Of a stretch of DNA of 64,000 nucleotides, positions 28,358 to 38,524 are shown piece after piece. The notes below the pieces were generated by a model that had not been told where the DNA came from, did not search any database, and saw only the letters and a program-made list of their open reading frames with translations. The stretch lies in assembly GCA_020851415.1 (NCBI GenBank), contig JADZCU010000050.1:50475-114474 (forward strand). Direction: 5' to 3'. Each line of letters begins with the position of its first letter. Positions within the stretch are counted from its first letter, which is position 1. Position numbers and translations under genes: made by a program. Origin of the DNA: Candidatus Peregrinibacteria bacterium (lineage in GTDB: Bacteria; Patescibacteriota; Gracilibacteria; UBA1369).

Positions 28358-28963
28358 TTACTCTTTTGAGTTGCGAAGTTTTTTGAACTCTTTTTGGAAG
28401 AATTTTACCGCATTGAGACATTCACGGGCTTTTTCGTTTTGTGGTTCGATTTCCAAAACTTTTTTGAAGAGCACTGCTGCGCGTTCAAAGTTTTTGTCGT
28501 TCAAATAACATACACCAAGATCACTTAAGATGAGCGGATCGTTTTGGCTCAAATTTAAGGCACGTTCCAAAATGATAATGCCACGTTTGCGTTGGCCTTC
28601 ATGGAAGATAGACCAGCCAAGACAACGAAGAATTTCCGGGTGGTTCGCTTCAATTTCATCCGCACGTTCAAGATATTCGATAGATCGTTTCCAGTCTCCT
28701 ACCGCTGAGAACACAAAACCGAGCAGGTAGTTACCGTTCGCACTGCGTGGATTTAATTGGAGACTGCGGTTTAAAGCTTTTTTCGCTTTGTCGTAGTATC
28801 GAAGGCTCAAATAATTGTCGCCGATCTCTTCGTATGCTTCAACGCATTCAAGATCGTTCACCAGGATTTGTTCACAAATCTTGATGGCTTCAATGTGTTC
28901 ACCTTGCAATTTTTTCTTGTCAGCCTCCTTTAACAGGAGGTTGAACTCTTCGGCTGGATACAT
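28358..28963 (-). CDS. Tetratricopeptide repeat protein
   Basis: Repeated ALNLSQNDPLILSDLGVCYLNDKNFERAAVLFKKVLEIEPQNEKA type units. Confidence 0.85.
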   Translation of the reverse strand: MYPAEEFNLLLKEADKKKLQGEHIEAIKICEQILVNDLECVEAYEEIGDNYLSLRYYDKAKKALNRSLQLNPRSANGNYLLGFVFSAVGDWKRSIEYLERADEIEANHPEILRCLGWSIFHEGQRKRGIIILERALNLSQNDPLILSDLGVCYLNDKNFERAAVLFKKVLEIEPQNEKARECLNAVKFFQKEFKKLRNSKE

Positions 28964-29229
28964 AAATTTTTGTTTTTGTTTGAATCAGATAATTGTAGCT
29001 TTTTTTACACATAAAATCAAGGTACGAGTACATGAACGCTAGACATTTTGGTAAAAAGTTATGAACCATTGAAAAGAAGGAAAATCTTATACCTTATATA
29101 TAACAAATAAATCTCCCGGTATTTATTGGAGGTATTTCGTCGACTTTGCCTGTTTTGAAGAAGGAGATTTTGAGCTCTTTTACTGTAATTTTATTACCTC
29201 GATGATGTTCATCAGCTATTGGTGGATAC

Positions 29230-30096
29230 TTAAAGATCCAAACTTTTGAGATATTTTCGAAGCTCAGGACCAAGATCTTTTCTTTTGAGTGCGAAATCTA
29301 TGGTTGCCGTGATTAAACCCAGTTTATTGCCAGTGTCGTAACGTTTCCCTTCAATTTCGTAGCCGTAGACGGGTTGTTTTTTCTTCAGCTCACGGAAACC
29401 GTCAATCAGCCTTATTTCTCCTCCGTGACTTGGTTTGGATTTTTCCAGAGCCTGGATGATTTCAGGAGTTACTATGTATTTGCCGATGATAGCCAAATTT
29501 GATGGAGCTTTTGCGGGGGATGGTTTTTCTACTAAATCTTCAATTTCATAAACTCTTCCGGTATGTTTTTTGGGTTTAATAATACCGTACTGGTCGGTTT
29601 CTTTTTTATTCACTTTCTCTAAACCGATTACGGAGCTGCCGGTTTGGTTATAAACGTTTATGAGTTGTTTGATGGCCGGTATTTTGTGATCAACGATGTC
29701 GTCACCAAATAACACTGCGAATGGTTCATCGCCGATGAGTTCCTTGGCGCAGAGGATGGCGTGACCATCGCCGAGTGGCATTGGTTGGCGCACATAGACG
29801 AATTTGGCTAGGTTTGCTATGCCCTGAACTTCTTTCAGTAGGCTGTGTTTTCCTTTTTCAACCAGGGTGTGTTCGAGCTCAAATGAGTAATCAAAATGGT
29901 CTTCGATCGAGCGTTTCCCGCGGCCCGTCACAATGATGATTTCTTCAATTCCCGCTGCCACCGCTTCTTCAACCAAATATTGAATAACCGGTTTATCCAC
30001 AATCGGGAGCATTTCTTTTGGAAGTGACTTGGTCACCGGTAAAAAACGGGTACCGAAGCCTGCTGCTGGAAATACTGCTTTACGGATTTTTTTCAT
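29230..30096 (-). CDS. galU: UTP-glucose-1-phosphate uridylyltransferase
   Basis: KAVFPAAGFGTRFLPVTKSLPKEMLPIVDKPVIQYLVEEAV. Confidence 0.95.
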   Translation of the reverse strand: MKKIRKAVFPAAGFGTRFLPVTKSLPKEMLPIVDKPVIQYLVEEAVAAGIEEIIIVTGRGKRSIEDHFDYSFELEHTLVEKGKHSLLKEVQGIANLAKFVYVRQPMPLGDGHAILCAKELIGDEPFAVLFGDDIVDHKIPAIKQLINVYNQTGSSVIGLEKVNKKETDQYGIIKPKKHTGRVYEIEDLVEKPSPAKAPSNLAIIGKYIVTPEIIQALEKSKPSHGGEIRLIDGFRELKKKQPVYGYEIEGKRYDTGNKLGLITATIDFALKRKDLGPELRKYLKSLDL

Positions 30097-30113
30097 TATT
30101 TGTTGGTTTAAAC

Positions 30114-30542
30114 TTATTCAGGTTTGATGCGGATTACCTTTGATTGCACGCGATCGGTTTTTGGAATTGAAATTTTGAGAATTGAATCTTTGAAACTTGC
30201 GGAAATTTTGCTGGCATCAACAGAGGCTGGCAGTACCACGGATCTGGAGAAATCACCCCAAAAACATTCCTGGGTGAAGTAATCCTCAGAAGCGATTGTG
30301 AGTTCCTGATGGCGCTTCCCGCGAATGGTTAATACATCTTCCGTAACGCTTACATCAATGTCGTTAATTTTTACTCCGGCGATGGGTGCAACAATAACTA
30401 GGTGAGAAGGAGTCTGGTAAATATCCAATGTCAGTTGTCCGAGTGACTCTTCTTCGTTTGTTGCCGCTGGTTGATTGTGTTCAGGCGAAGCAGATTTAAT
30501 TTTTTTTGCCGGAACCGCGATATGTTTTTTGGTCATTTGCAT
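30114..30542 (-). CDS. Hsp20/alpha-crystallin small heat-shock protein
   Basis: LTLDIYQTPSHLVIVAPIAGV, LTIRGKRHQ, RSVVLPASVDASKISASFKDSILKISIPK. Confidence 0.88.
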   Translation of the reverse strand: MQMTKKHIAVPAKKIKSASPEHNQPAATNEEESLGQLTLDIYQTPSHLVIVAPIAGVKINDIDVSVTEDVLTIRGKRHQELTIASEDYFTQECFWGDFSRSVVLPASVDASKISASFKDSILKISIPKTDRVQSKVIRIKPE

Positions 30543-30551
30543 AATGTGATT

Positions 30552-32450
30552 TTAAGCTTTTTCTTCTGAGCTTTCATTTACTTTATTTTTTGTACTACGA
30601 CGTTTTTCAGGCTTTTCTTTATCTTCAGTTTCACCAAAGAATTTAATGAAATCTTTACGATTAAGCGTCTCTTTTTCAATCAGTTTTTTGGCGATGCGCT
30701 CCATGAGTTCTTTGTTGTCTATAATCAATTTCTTTGTTCGGGCATAGGCGGAATCGACAATGTTTTTTACTTCTTTATCGATTGCTGATGCGATTTCTTC
30801 GGAGTAGTTGCGTACATGTCCGTAATCACGTCCAAGGAAGACCTCTTTGTTTCTGTCGCCGTATATAATTGGACCGAGCTTGCTCATGCCATATTCGGTC
30901 ACCATGTTGCGGGCGATCTTTGTTGCTTTTTCCAGGTCGCTGGATGCACCGGTGGTTAATTCTTTAAAGAAAACCTCTTCAGCTACATAACCGCCAAGCG
31001 CCATACACATGGTGTCTTCAAATTTTGCTTTACTTACCAAATGGCCGTCGTTATCGGGCATAGACCAGGTGGAACCCAGAGAACGTCCGCGTGAAATAAC
31101 GGTAATTTTTCTTATCTGATCACAATTTGGTAATAGATGACCGACAACGGCGTGTCCGATTTCATGGAAGGCTGTGATCTCTTTTTCTTTTTCTGAGAGA
31201 ACTACGGATCTTCTTTCGGGTCCCATTGCCAATTTTTCAATGGATTGTTCCAGATCTTCTTCCGTGATTGAATTTTGACTGAGTTTTGCTGCTCTGATTG
31301 CTGCTTCATTCATGAGGTTCTCCAGGTCAGCTCCACTGAATCCTGTTGTGCTTTGTGCGACTTTTTTAATATCAACATCTTTTGCCAAAGTCTTGTTTCT
31401 TGCGTGAACTGCGAGAATTTCTTCGCGCGCACTTAAATCCGGCATATCGATAATAACGTTTCGATCAAAACGTCCTGGACGCATTAAGGCAGGGTCGAGT
31501 ACGTCTGGTCTGTTTGTTGCAGCCATTACTATAACGTTGGTTTCACGTTCGAAGCCGTCCATTTCGGTAAGAATCTGATTGAGTGTTTGTTCACGTTCGT
31601 CGTTTCCACCACCAAGGCCTGCGCCACGTTGGCGGCCTACCGCGTCAATTTCATCCATGAAAATAATACATGGAGCGTTTCGTTTCGCTTTTTTGAAAAG
31701 ATCACGAACACGGCTTGCACCCACGCCTACGAACATTTCCACAAATTCTGAACCTGAGATGTTGAAGAACGGCACGTTGGCTTCACCTGCTACCGCTCGG
31801 GCAAGCAAAGTTTTACCGGTTCCCGGCGGACCAACGAGCAAAACTCCTTTTGGAATTTTTGCTCCCATGCTGGTGTATTTGCCTGGATTTTTCAAGAAAT
31901 CTACTATTTCCACCAGCTCTTCTTTGGCTTCTTTTGCTCCTGCAACATCTTTGAATGTTGTTTGCTGTTTGTCTTTGTCGTGCAGGCGGGCTTTGCTTTT
32001 ACCAAAAGACATGGCCTGATTTGTGCTGTTTTGTGCCTGACGCATCATGAAAACAAAGAATCCTACTATGAGCAGGAATGGAACTATGCTGATGAGCAGG
32101 TTTACCCAGAAATCCTGACCGTCGGTTGGAACTACTTCTGTGGAAATTTCTTTACGGATATTGTCCGGAACATCTTCCAGAAGGTCGTTGATGGTGTCAC
32201 CGGGTTCTTTGAAGGTGTACTGTTTTGTGTCATCAATCAAAGTTATGTTGATACGGTTATCACTGACCGTGATTTGGTCAACTTCACCCGATTTGGCTTC
32301 TGTTAAGAACTGATCCAGTGTGACTTTCTTTATGTTGCCTTCAGTTGGGCTGAAGAGCATGTACACACCACTAATGAGAAGTACTGCTACAACGAGATAG
32401 ATAAGCGTATTACCCTGGCGGTTCTGCGGCATTTTCATGTTTATAGGCAT
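30552..32450 (-). CDS. ftsH: ATP-dependent zinc metalloprotease FtsH
   Basis: [21 protein letters not shown]-type [23 protein letters not shown] zinc site. Confidence 0.97.
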   Translation of the reverse strand: MPINMKMPQNRQGNTLIYLVVAVLLISGVYMLFSPTEGNIKKVTLDQFLTEAKSGEVDQITVSDNRINITLIDDTKQYTFKEPGDTINDLLEDVPDNIRKEISTEVVPTDGQDFWVNLLISIVPFLLIVGFFVFMMRQAQNSTNQAMSFGKSKARLHDKDKQQTTFKDVAGAKEAKEELVEIVDFLKNPGKYTSMGAKIPKGVLLVGPPGTGKTLLARAVAGEANVPFFNISGSEFVEMFVGVGASRVRDLFKKAKRNAPCIIFMDEIDAVGRQRGAGLGGGNDEREQTLNQILTEMDGFERETNVIVMAATNRPDVLDPALMRPGRFDRNVIIDMPDLSAREEILAVHARNKTLAKDVDIKKVAQSTTGFSGADLENLMNEAAIRAAKLSQNSITEEDLEQSIEKLAMGPERRSVVLSEKEKEITAFHEIGHAVVGHLLPNCDQIRKITVISRGRSLGSTWSMPDNDGHLVSKAKFEDTMCMALGGYVAEEVFFKELTTGASSDLEKATKIARNMVTEYGMSKLGPIIYGDRNKEVFLGRDYGHVRNYSEEIASAIDKEVKNIVDSAYARTKKLIIDNKELMERIAKKLIEKETLNRKDFIKFFGETEDKEKPEKRRSTKNKVNESSEEKA

Positions 32451-32536
32451 CTTAAACTGCGGTAAAAATCAAAGTATTTGTATTCTACTTGCTTCAAGCC
32501 GAAATATCAATTTAGAGAGCTTTGAAATTTGGTCTT

Positions 32537-33550
32537 TTAATGAATTGAACCGCGGGTTTCTAATTTCATTACTTTTTTCCCGTGGGTGTTTCGTTTAATT
32601 ACAAGGAAATATTTTGATCCAAACTCTTTCTTTTTGCCGGAAATGTTTTGCGTGATGAGCGCTTTCACGCTTTCCAAATGCTGGTTGCTGAGATTCAGAC
32701 CATGGCCGTAATTTTGTTGATACAGCTCGGTTAAAATGCACTCCTGAAAAAGTGGTGGCTGTTCTGTGAAAATGCTGGTTAAGCATTCATTTTTCATGAA
32801 ATTTGCGGCCAGCCAACTTTTGGATAGTGTGCTGAGTGTGTTATCTACTTCACCGAAGAGTTGGAGATTTCTTTGAAAAGTTTGAGCGAAATTGGGATTC
32901 AGTTTTTTGAATAACGGAATGATTTGATGACGGATGAAATTTCGTGAATATTTTTCATCGGTGTTACTTTTGTCTATGCGATAGGCAAGACGATGTTTTT
33001 TGAGATATTGTAAAATATCTTCTTTAGTTAAATGGAGCAGGGGACGGAGCACATTGCGGTGAACGCCTCCGTGAAAATCCATCCCTTTGAGTCCACGGGC
33101 GAAGCTTCCCCGTGTCATATTCATGAGGACGGTTTCGATATTATCGTCTGCGTGATGGGCGGTAAGTATGTGAGTGGCTTTGTATTTTTTTTGGAGTTTG
33201 CTGAAAAAACTGTATCGAAAATCCCGGGCAATCTCTTCAATGTTTCCTTTTTTGATGGCGGGTAAAGTTGAGGTCTCGAACTTTATTTTGAGCTTTTTAC
33301 ATAAGTTTTTGACAAAGCGTTCGTCGGCATCACTTTCGCTTCCACGGAGTTTGTGATTTATGTGTGCTGCAATGATTTGGAGGTGTAATTTTTTTTCCAG
33401 TTTTTTAACCAGGTGTAACAAAAAAACAGAATCAGGACCGCCGGAAACTGCAATGATCACCGTGGATTTTTTGATGATACATCCTTGTGATTTTGGGTTT
33501 GAAAGGAGGTCGAGTACTTTTTTTGGTGTGTTGTGGAGGGGATTTTTCAT
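32537..33550 (-). CDS. tilS: tRNA(Ile)-lysidine synthetase
   Basis: IIAVSGGPDSVFLLHL PP-loop, TAHHADDNIETVLMNMTRG, DKSNTDEKYSRNFIRHQIIP. Confidence 0.93.
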   Translation of the reverse strand: MKNPLHNTPKKVLDLLSNPKSQGCIIKKSTVIIAVSGGPDSVFLLHLVKKLEKKLHLQIIAAHINHKLRGSESDADERFVKNLCKKLKIKFETSTLPAIKKGNIEEIARDFRYSFFSKLQKKYKATHILTAHHADDNIETVLMNMTRGSFARGLKGMDFHGGVHRNVLRPLLHLTKEDILQYLKKHRLAYRIDKSNTDEKYSRNFIRHQIIPLFKKLNPNFAQTFQRNLQLFGEVDNTLSTLSKSWLAANFMKNECLTSIFTEQPPLFQECILTELYQQNYGHGLNLSNQHLESVKALITQNISGKKKEFGSKYFLVIKRNTHGKKVMKLETRGSIH

Positions 33551-33571
33551 GATTCAAGGCGCATTGATGGC

Positions 33572-33925
33572 TTAAAAATCGAATCCGATGTTTTGGCGTT
33601 GCATGATTTTGGTTATAAGATCCATGTCGTCATCGTCTGCGGCTATGTTGCGAGCCCTTTTTTTGCATTTTCTGCATAAGTAGACTATTTGATACCCCTT
33701 TTTGCTGTTGTAATCGATTCCGAGAGGTTCCATCAATCCGAGGCATGTGCTTGCTCTGTCGCCCGGGACTTTGTCATCGACGTGTTTGGAATAGAGACAG
33801 AATTTGCAGTGGTTTCTGCAGGTTTTTGTGGCTTTTGGATTTTCTTTTTTGCACTTTTCGCAAATAAAACCTTCGTTGATGGTTACCGGGTGTGTGTTTT
33901 TTTGTTCGGACTGATCCTGGTTCAT
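33572..33925 (-). CDS. RNHCP-domain protein
   Basis: FICEKCKKENPKATKTCRNHCKFCLYSKHVD, VYLCRKCKKRARNIAADDDD. Confidence 0.75.
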   Translation of the reverse strand: MNQDQSEQKNTHPVTINEGFICEKCKKENPKATKTCRNHCKFCLYSKHVDDKVPGDRASTCLGLMEPLGIDYNSKKGYQIVYLCRKCKKRARNIAADDDDMDLITKIMQRQNIGFDF

Positions 33926-33944
33926 TGCTTTAAAAGGTCAAAAG

Positions 33945-33953
33945 TGATATAAT
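33945..33953 (+). promoter_or_regulatory. Extended -10 promoter (TGATATAAT) of the type IV pilus operon
   Basis: TGnTATAAT 30 nt upstream of the PilN-like ATG. Confidence 0.5.
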
Positions 33954-33982
33954 AGTATGATTATTTTCAAACAAATATCAAT

Positions 33983-34633
33983 ATGGAAATCCACAAAAAT
34001 TCTACTAATCCTGCGGAACGTCCACATCGTAGCTCGGGAATGCTGGTGCTTTCAATCATTTCTCTTGTATTGGTGGGTGCTGCAGGTGTTTATCTTACGC
34101 TTCAGAAATCTGCGCTCTTGGAAGAGCAGAAGGTGCTGGCCGCGGATATTGCGTCTTTGAATACAGAGATTGCCGCATTGGAGGATTTGAAAGTTCAATC
34201 CGCGCAGTTGGCGCAGCAATTTTTGGCTTCAATTGAACGTGATGAGATTCAGTGGTCACGCGTGATTACCCGTATTCAGTCGCTTTTGCCTGTAGATGCA
34301 GCCACACAACAGAGTAAGTTTGTGGTTATTTCTTACAATGGTTCTGCCGGAGGCAAAATAACTTTGAATATGGAAACTGTTCCTACGGCAATTGAGCCGT
34401 TCCCAACGTTGGCTGAGCTTTTGGCTACGTTTAACGGAAGTTCATTCTTCAGAAACGCTTATGTCCCGAATATTTCACGTGGCGAGACAGATGATGGGCA
34501 AAAACTTCTGACTTTCACTTTGAATCTGCTCTATGACGAGGATAAAGCTGATGTAGAAACAGTTAAAGATCTGACAGATGGATCTACACAGGAATCGGTT
34601 GATACAAAACCGAAAGTTTCACGAAATTCATAA
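33983..34633 (+). CDS. PilN-like type IV pilus assembly protein
   Basis: Short cytosolic N-term, one TM, coiled coil; precedes PilO-like and PilC genes. Confidence 0.6.
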   Translation: MEIHKNSTNPAERPHRSSGMLVLSIISLVLVGAAGVYLTLQKSALLEEQKVLAADIASLNTEIAALEDLKVQSAQLAQQFLASIERDEIQWSRVITRIQSLLPVDAATQQSKFVVISYNGSAGGKITLNMETVPTAIEPFPTLAELLATFNGSSFFRNAYVPNISRGETDDGQKLLTFTLNLLYDEDKADVETVKDLTDGSTQESVDTKPKVSRNS

Positions 34634-34653
34634 TTTTTTTTTGATACAATTAT

Positions 34654-35223
34654 ATGGAAAATAAAATGCCAAAAGTTTCGGGTTCATCATCTTCCATGGC
34701 GGTGCCACTGGTGCTTTTTCTGGCGGTGTTTCTGGGAGCTGTTTTTTATGTAAAACCAACCTGGGACGAGTCATCAAGTCTTGCACTTGGACGTGACGAT
34801 AAACTTCAGCAGAAGCAGCAACTTCAGGCACGTTTAACCGATCTTCAAAAGATTCAGCAGGAATTGAATGAAGCGTCTGAAGTTAGTAAACAGACATCTC
34901 TTTCTGCTATTCCCGAGAAACTGGAAGAGGATAATTTGATTCTGGATTTGTCGGGTGTGGCTTTGAAGAACGACATTATTTTGAATAGTGTGAATTTTAG
35001 CGTTCCAACTACCGCACCAAAAGGAAAGATCGCCAAAGCTGTGGTGAATACAAATCTTCAGGGAACTGAAGGTGCACTGATTGGTTTTCTTCGTGACATT
35101 GAAGCCAATGCCAGAAAACTTAACGTGAAATCTATCACCATCCAGGTTGGAAGTCGTGATGCGGCTAATCCGCTCTCAAACTTTAATGTGAACATGGAAA
35201 CTTATTATCAGGGCGAAATTTAA
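34654..35223 (+). CDS. PilO-like type IV pilus assembly protein
   Basis: N-terminal TM, coiled coil, ferredoxin-like C-term; position before pilC. Confidence 0.6.
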   Translation: MENKMPKVSGSSSSMAVPLVLFLAVFLGAVFYVKPTWDESSSLALGRDDKLQQKQQLQARLTDLQKIQQELNEASEVSKQTSLSAIPEKLEEDNLILDLSGVALKNDIILNSVNFSVPTTAPKGKIAKAVVNTNLQGTEGALIGFLRDIEANARKLNVKSITIQVGSRDAANPLSNFNVNMETYYQGEI

Positions 35224-35244
35224 AAACTCAGTTTAGATTTTATT

Positions 35245-36447
35245 ATGCAGCAACAGAAAATTAATACTAAAGGCCTCGATTCATTGGTTAAAAATTTCGC
35301 TTCGAAAGTGGATAAGAGACGCCCTGAAGTAATTTATGGCATTTACGATAGCTCAAAACAGTCTCTCTTTACCCGAGTTGACGATTTTTTTATTGATCAT
35401 AGTAAAGTCCCTCTTCAGGAGAAGGCATATTTTTTCCATTTACTGGCGGTAATGCTGGACGCTGGTGTGCCTTTGATTCAAGCCTTGAAGATGCTTGCGA
35501 ATCGTACCCAGAATGAGCGTTTTCGTCGTGTTTTGAACACAGTGGCTTTTATGGTTGTTCAGGGTAAGAAATTTTCGGATTCTTTGGCGCGCTTTCCAGA
35601 TGTATTCGGTGAAATGGAAGTGGGCATTGTGCGATCAGGTGAAGCTGCGGGCAACATGGATAAGATGCTTTTCAGGCTTTCTGATCAGATGGATAAGACT
35701 CATGAACTTCAAATGAAAATCGTAACGGCTTCTATTTATCCGATTGCTGTATTGGTAGTTTTGACCTTGGTTTCAGTTGGTATGCTTGTATGGGTTATTC
35801 CAAGTTTGGTCGGATTGTTAAAAGAGGGCGGACTTGAGGAGAAAGATTTTCCTTTTGCTACTCAGCTTTTGCTTGGGATGAGCTCTTTTATTTCAGGCTA
35901 CTGGTGGGCAATTCTTTTTGGAGGCATTATCGGTTATCTTGTTTTCAAGGTTTGGATCTCTTCTGAAAATGGTAAATATCGCTTCGATTTATTGAAACTG
36001 CGAATGCCGATTATTGGTACTTTGATTAGACGTGTCCTGGTGCTTCGTTTTGTAAGTACGCTGGGTATTTTGATTGAAGCCGGTCTTCCGGTGGTTCAGG
36101 CTTTGACTATTATTGCTACGTCACTTAGTAGTGAATTGTATCGTATGAAAGTTTGGGAAGTGATTTCCAAAGTTCAGCAGGGTGAACGTATTTCTACTTC
36201 ACTTGCCGATTCTCCATTTCTTTTTCCGGAAACTATCACCCAGATGTTGGCTGTTGCAGAACAGTCAGCGTCTATTGGTACGATTTCAGAGAAAATTGCT
36301 TCACATTATGATCGTGAAATTGATAATTCACTAAAACGGCTTACCAGTCTTTTTGAGCCGATTATGATTGTGTTTGTTGGTTTTACGGTTGCATTACTTG
36401 CTTTGGCGATTTTGACTCCAATTTTCCGCCTGAGCCAACTTGTATAA
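35245..36447 (+). CDS. pilC: Type IV pilus inner-membrane platform protein PilC/GspF
   Basis: FFHLLAVMLDAGVPLIQALKML, LRFVSTLGILIEAGLPVVQAL, LTSLFEPIMIVFVGFTVALLALAILTPIF. Confidence 0.92.
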   Translation: MQQQKINTKGLDSLVKNFASKVDKRRPEVIYGIYDSSKQSLFTRVDDFFIDHSKVPLQEKAYFFHLLAVMLDAGVPLIQALKMLANRTQNERFRRVLNTVAFMVVQGKKFSDSLARFPDVFGEMEVGIVRSGEAAGNMDKMLFRLSDQMDKTHELQMKIVTASIYPIAVLVVLTLVSVGMLVWVIPSLVGLLKEGGLEEKDFPFATQLLLGMSSFISGYWWAILFGGIIGYLVFKVWISSENGKYRFDLLKLRMPIIGTLIRRVLVLRFVSTLGILIEAGLPVVQALTIIATSLSSELYRMKVWEVISKVQQGERISTSLADSPFLFPETITQMLAVAEQSASIGTISEKIASHYDREIDNSLKRLTSLFEPIMIVFVGFTVALLALAILTPIFRLSQLV

Positions 36448-36456
36448 CCGCACTCA

Positions 36457-37080
36457 TTGATGAATAGTCGTCGTGGATTTACTCTTATAGAAATTCTTGT
36501 CGTGATTGCGATTGTGGCAATCCTGGCAGTTTTGGCTGTTTCAAGTTATGGGGTTGCGCGAAGACAGGCGAAACTTTCTATAGTTACCGATACTGTTATG
36601 ACGGTTTTACGTCAGCAGCAATCTTTGGCTAAGAGCGGCCGTAGCGGGAGTTCGTTAACCGGACAGATACCAACCTGTTATGGGATGATTTTTTCAAAAA
36701 CAGAACCTTATATTCAGACTGTGCAGGCTCCTTATATTTCGGTGGATGAGTCTATTGATGTGAATAAGAGTGATTTTTGTGATTTGAGGGACGGTTTTTA
36801 TAAGGCGACAACTTTTAGTGAATTTGAGAATTTTATTATTCCCCAAATATCGGTTTTTGGGACTGAAAAGGATAGTTATGCTTTGATATTCCGTCCGCCG
36901 GAGGCTCGCGTGAGCGGCGGCGAAGCTTTGAATTCCGTTGAGAATTTTGTTCAGGCGAATGATCCCAGGGTTCTTATAAAAATGTCGTCTGCCAATGGGA
37001 CGGATTCTACAACTTTTACATTTGATGTTACTACTGGTATTGCCCAAAAACTTCCCGCTTCAACTCAACAAACGTTATGA
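36457..37080 (+). CDS. Type IV prepilin-like protein
   Basis: RRGFTLIEILVVIAIVAILAVLAVSSYG. Confidence 0.85.
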   Translation: MMNSRRGFTLIEILVVIAIVAILAVLAVSSYGVARRQAKLSIVTDTVMTVLRQQQSLAKSGRSGSSLTGQIPTCYGMIFSKTEPYIQTVQAPYISVDESIDVNKSDFCDLRDGFYKATTFSEFENFIIPQISVFGTEKDSYALIFRPPEARVSGGEALNSVENFVQANDPRVLIKMSSANGTDSTTFTFDVTTGIAQKLPASTQQTL

Positions 37081-37748
37081 GAAAAATTCATAAAAAATCA
37101 GGTGGGTTTACTCTTGTTGAAGTGATTATTTCAATCGCTATTTTAGTGATGGTGATTTTTGCCTCAACCAGTTTATTGGTCTCAATTATTCGAAGTAATT
37201 CAAATAACATGAGTACCCTTATTGCTTATGGCTTGGCGCAGGAAGGAATTGAAGGTGTGCGAAATATGCGTGATAGTAGCTGGCTTTTGAATGCGAATTT
37301 CCAGACGGATCTTCCGGATGGATCAAAGCCTTTTGTTTTTGATTTCCCGAAAGATGTGAACGATAAACGTTATTATACTATTGATTATCAGTCTTTTGAG
37401 ACTTCATTACTGGATCTGGATGCCGGCGGACTTGCCGATGTCGCTCCATGGAGATTGAACGATATTACCGTTGGGGGAGCTGAGGAAACGTCGTATTTGG
37501 AAAGTGCCGATACGCTTTTGGATAAGGTGAAAAGCACGGGGCCGGATGAGGTTCAGTATCGCCATGGCGGCGGTGATCCTTCGATTTTTCACCGTTTTAT
37601 TATTCTTGAACCTCTTGAGCATAAACTTTCTGAGGGGACTTCACTTGGGTATGAAAAAAAGTTACGCGTTACGAGTGTGGTTTCATGGAAAGACGCACAA
37701 GCGCATGAGGTGCGTTTAACAACTGAATTGACTGACTGGAAGCCGTAG
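37077..37748 (+). CDS. Type IV prepilin-like minor pseudopilin (PilV-like)
   Basis: SGGFTLVEVIISIAILVMVIFASTSLL; ATGA overlap with upstream gene. Confidence 0.8.
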   Translation: MRKIHKKSGGFTLVEVIISIAILVMVIFASTSLLVSIIRSNSNNMSTLIAYGLAQEGIEGVRNMRDSSWLLNANFQTDLPDGSKPFVFDFPKDVNDKRYYTIDYQSFETSLLDLDAGGLADVAPWRLNDITVGGAEETSYLESADTLLDKVKSTGPDEVQYRHGGGDPSIFHRFIILEPLEHKLSEGTSLGYEKKLRVTSVVSWKDAQAHEVRLTTELTDWKP

Positions 37749-37783
37749 CAGGGTATCCAAAAAATAATAAATTTTTAGATTAC

Positions 37784-38524
37784 ATGAAGTTTAAAATTAC
37801 AAAAAATAGCCCATCTCAAAAAGTTCGAATGTTTCGATCTGGTTTTACTCTGATTGAACTTTTGGTGAGCCTGGTTATTTTTGTGATTTTTTTGGGGATT
37901 GTGTCTACGTCTTATGTGAGTATTGTGAAGGCACAAAGGCAGGCGAATGAAACCAGAAAGATGTATAGCGAGGTTCGTTCAGCAGTGGAACTTTTGGCTG
38001 AGGATGTTCGTTTGGGGACTATTGATTATGATTATTATGAGGCGAAGAGTGATCTGGCGAATGAGAACTGTCAGGAAGGAGCTTTAAGCGCTTCAATTTC
38101 GGCAGGCCGCACTACCATACTTGCTCTTGTTCATAAGGACTCTTTGGAGCGATCGTTTTTCTGCTATGATCAGACCTCTGAGACTTTATGGTATAAGAAA
38201 TTTAAACGTGACCCTTCGGGTTCCACCTGGATTCCTGCTGAGGGTTTTGCAGGGACTACAGAGACTGGTGCCAGTACTCAGGAGACAAACGGTTATCGTG
38301 CTTTGAACAGTGATTTGGTGAAAATTCATTCGATGTCCTTTGCTATTTTCCCCGACAGGAATCCTTATAGTGATGATCCGGATATTTATTTAAAGAACGG
38401 TACGCAGTTTCAACCTAAGGTGTCTGTATTTATGTCTGCCGTAAACGGTACAAGAGCAGGTACGGAGTTTACTATGGATTTTCAAACCACTTTATCTTCA
38501 CGTGTTTATAGTCGCGCATCATGA
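37784..38524 (+). CDS. Type IV prepilin-like minor pseudopilin
   Basis: RSGFTLIELLVSLVIFVIFLGIVSTSYV. Confidence 0.82.
   Translation: MKFKITKNSPSQKVRMFRSGFTLIELLVSLVIFVIFLGIVSTSYVSIVKAQRQANETRKMYSEVRSAVELLAEDVRLGTIDYDYYEAKSDLANENCQEGALSASISAGRTTILALVHKDSLERSFFCYDQTSETLWYKKFKRDPSGSTWIPAEGFAGTTETGASTQETNGYRALNSDLVKIHSMSFAIFPDRNPYSDDPDIYLKNGTQFQPKVSVFMSAVNGTRAGTEFTMDFQTTLSSRVYSRAS

Noticed and set aside
29043-29229. Minus-strand open stretch ...RGNKITVKELKISFFKTGKVDEIPPINTGRFICYI* between the TPR gene and galU
   Set aside because: About 45 codons with no ATG start; such an open stretch is expected by chance at this length. No supporting signal.
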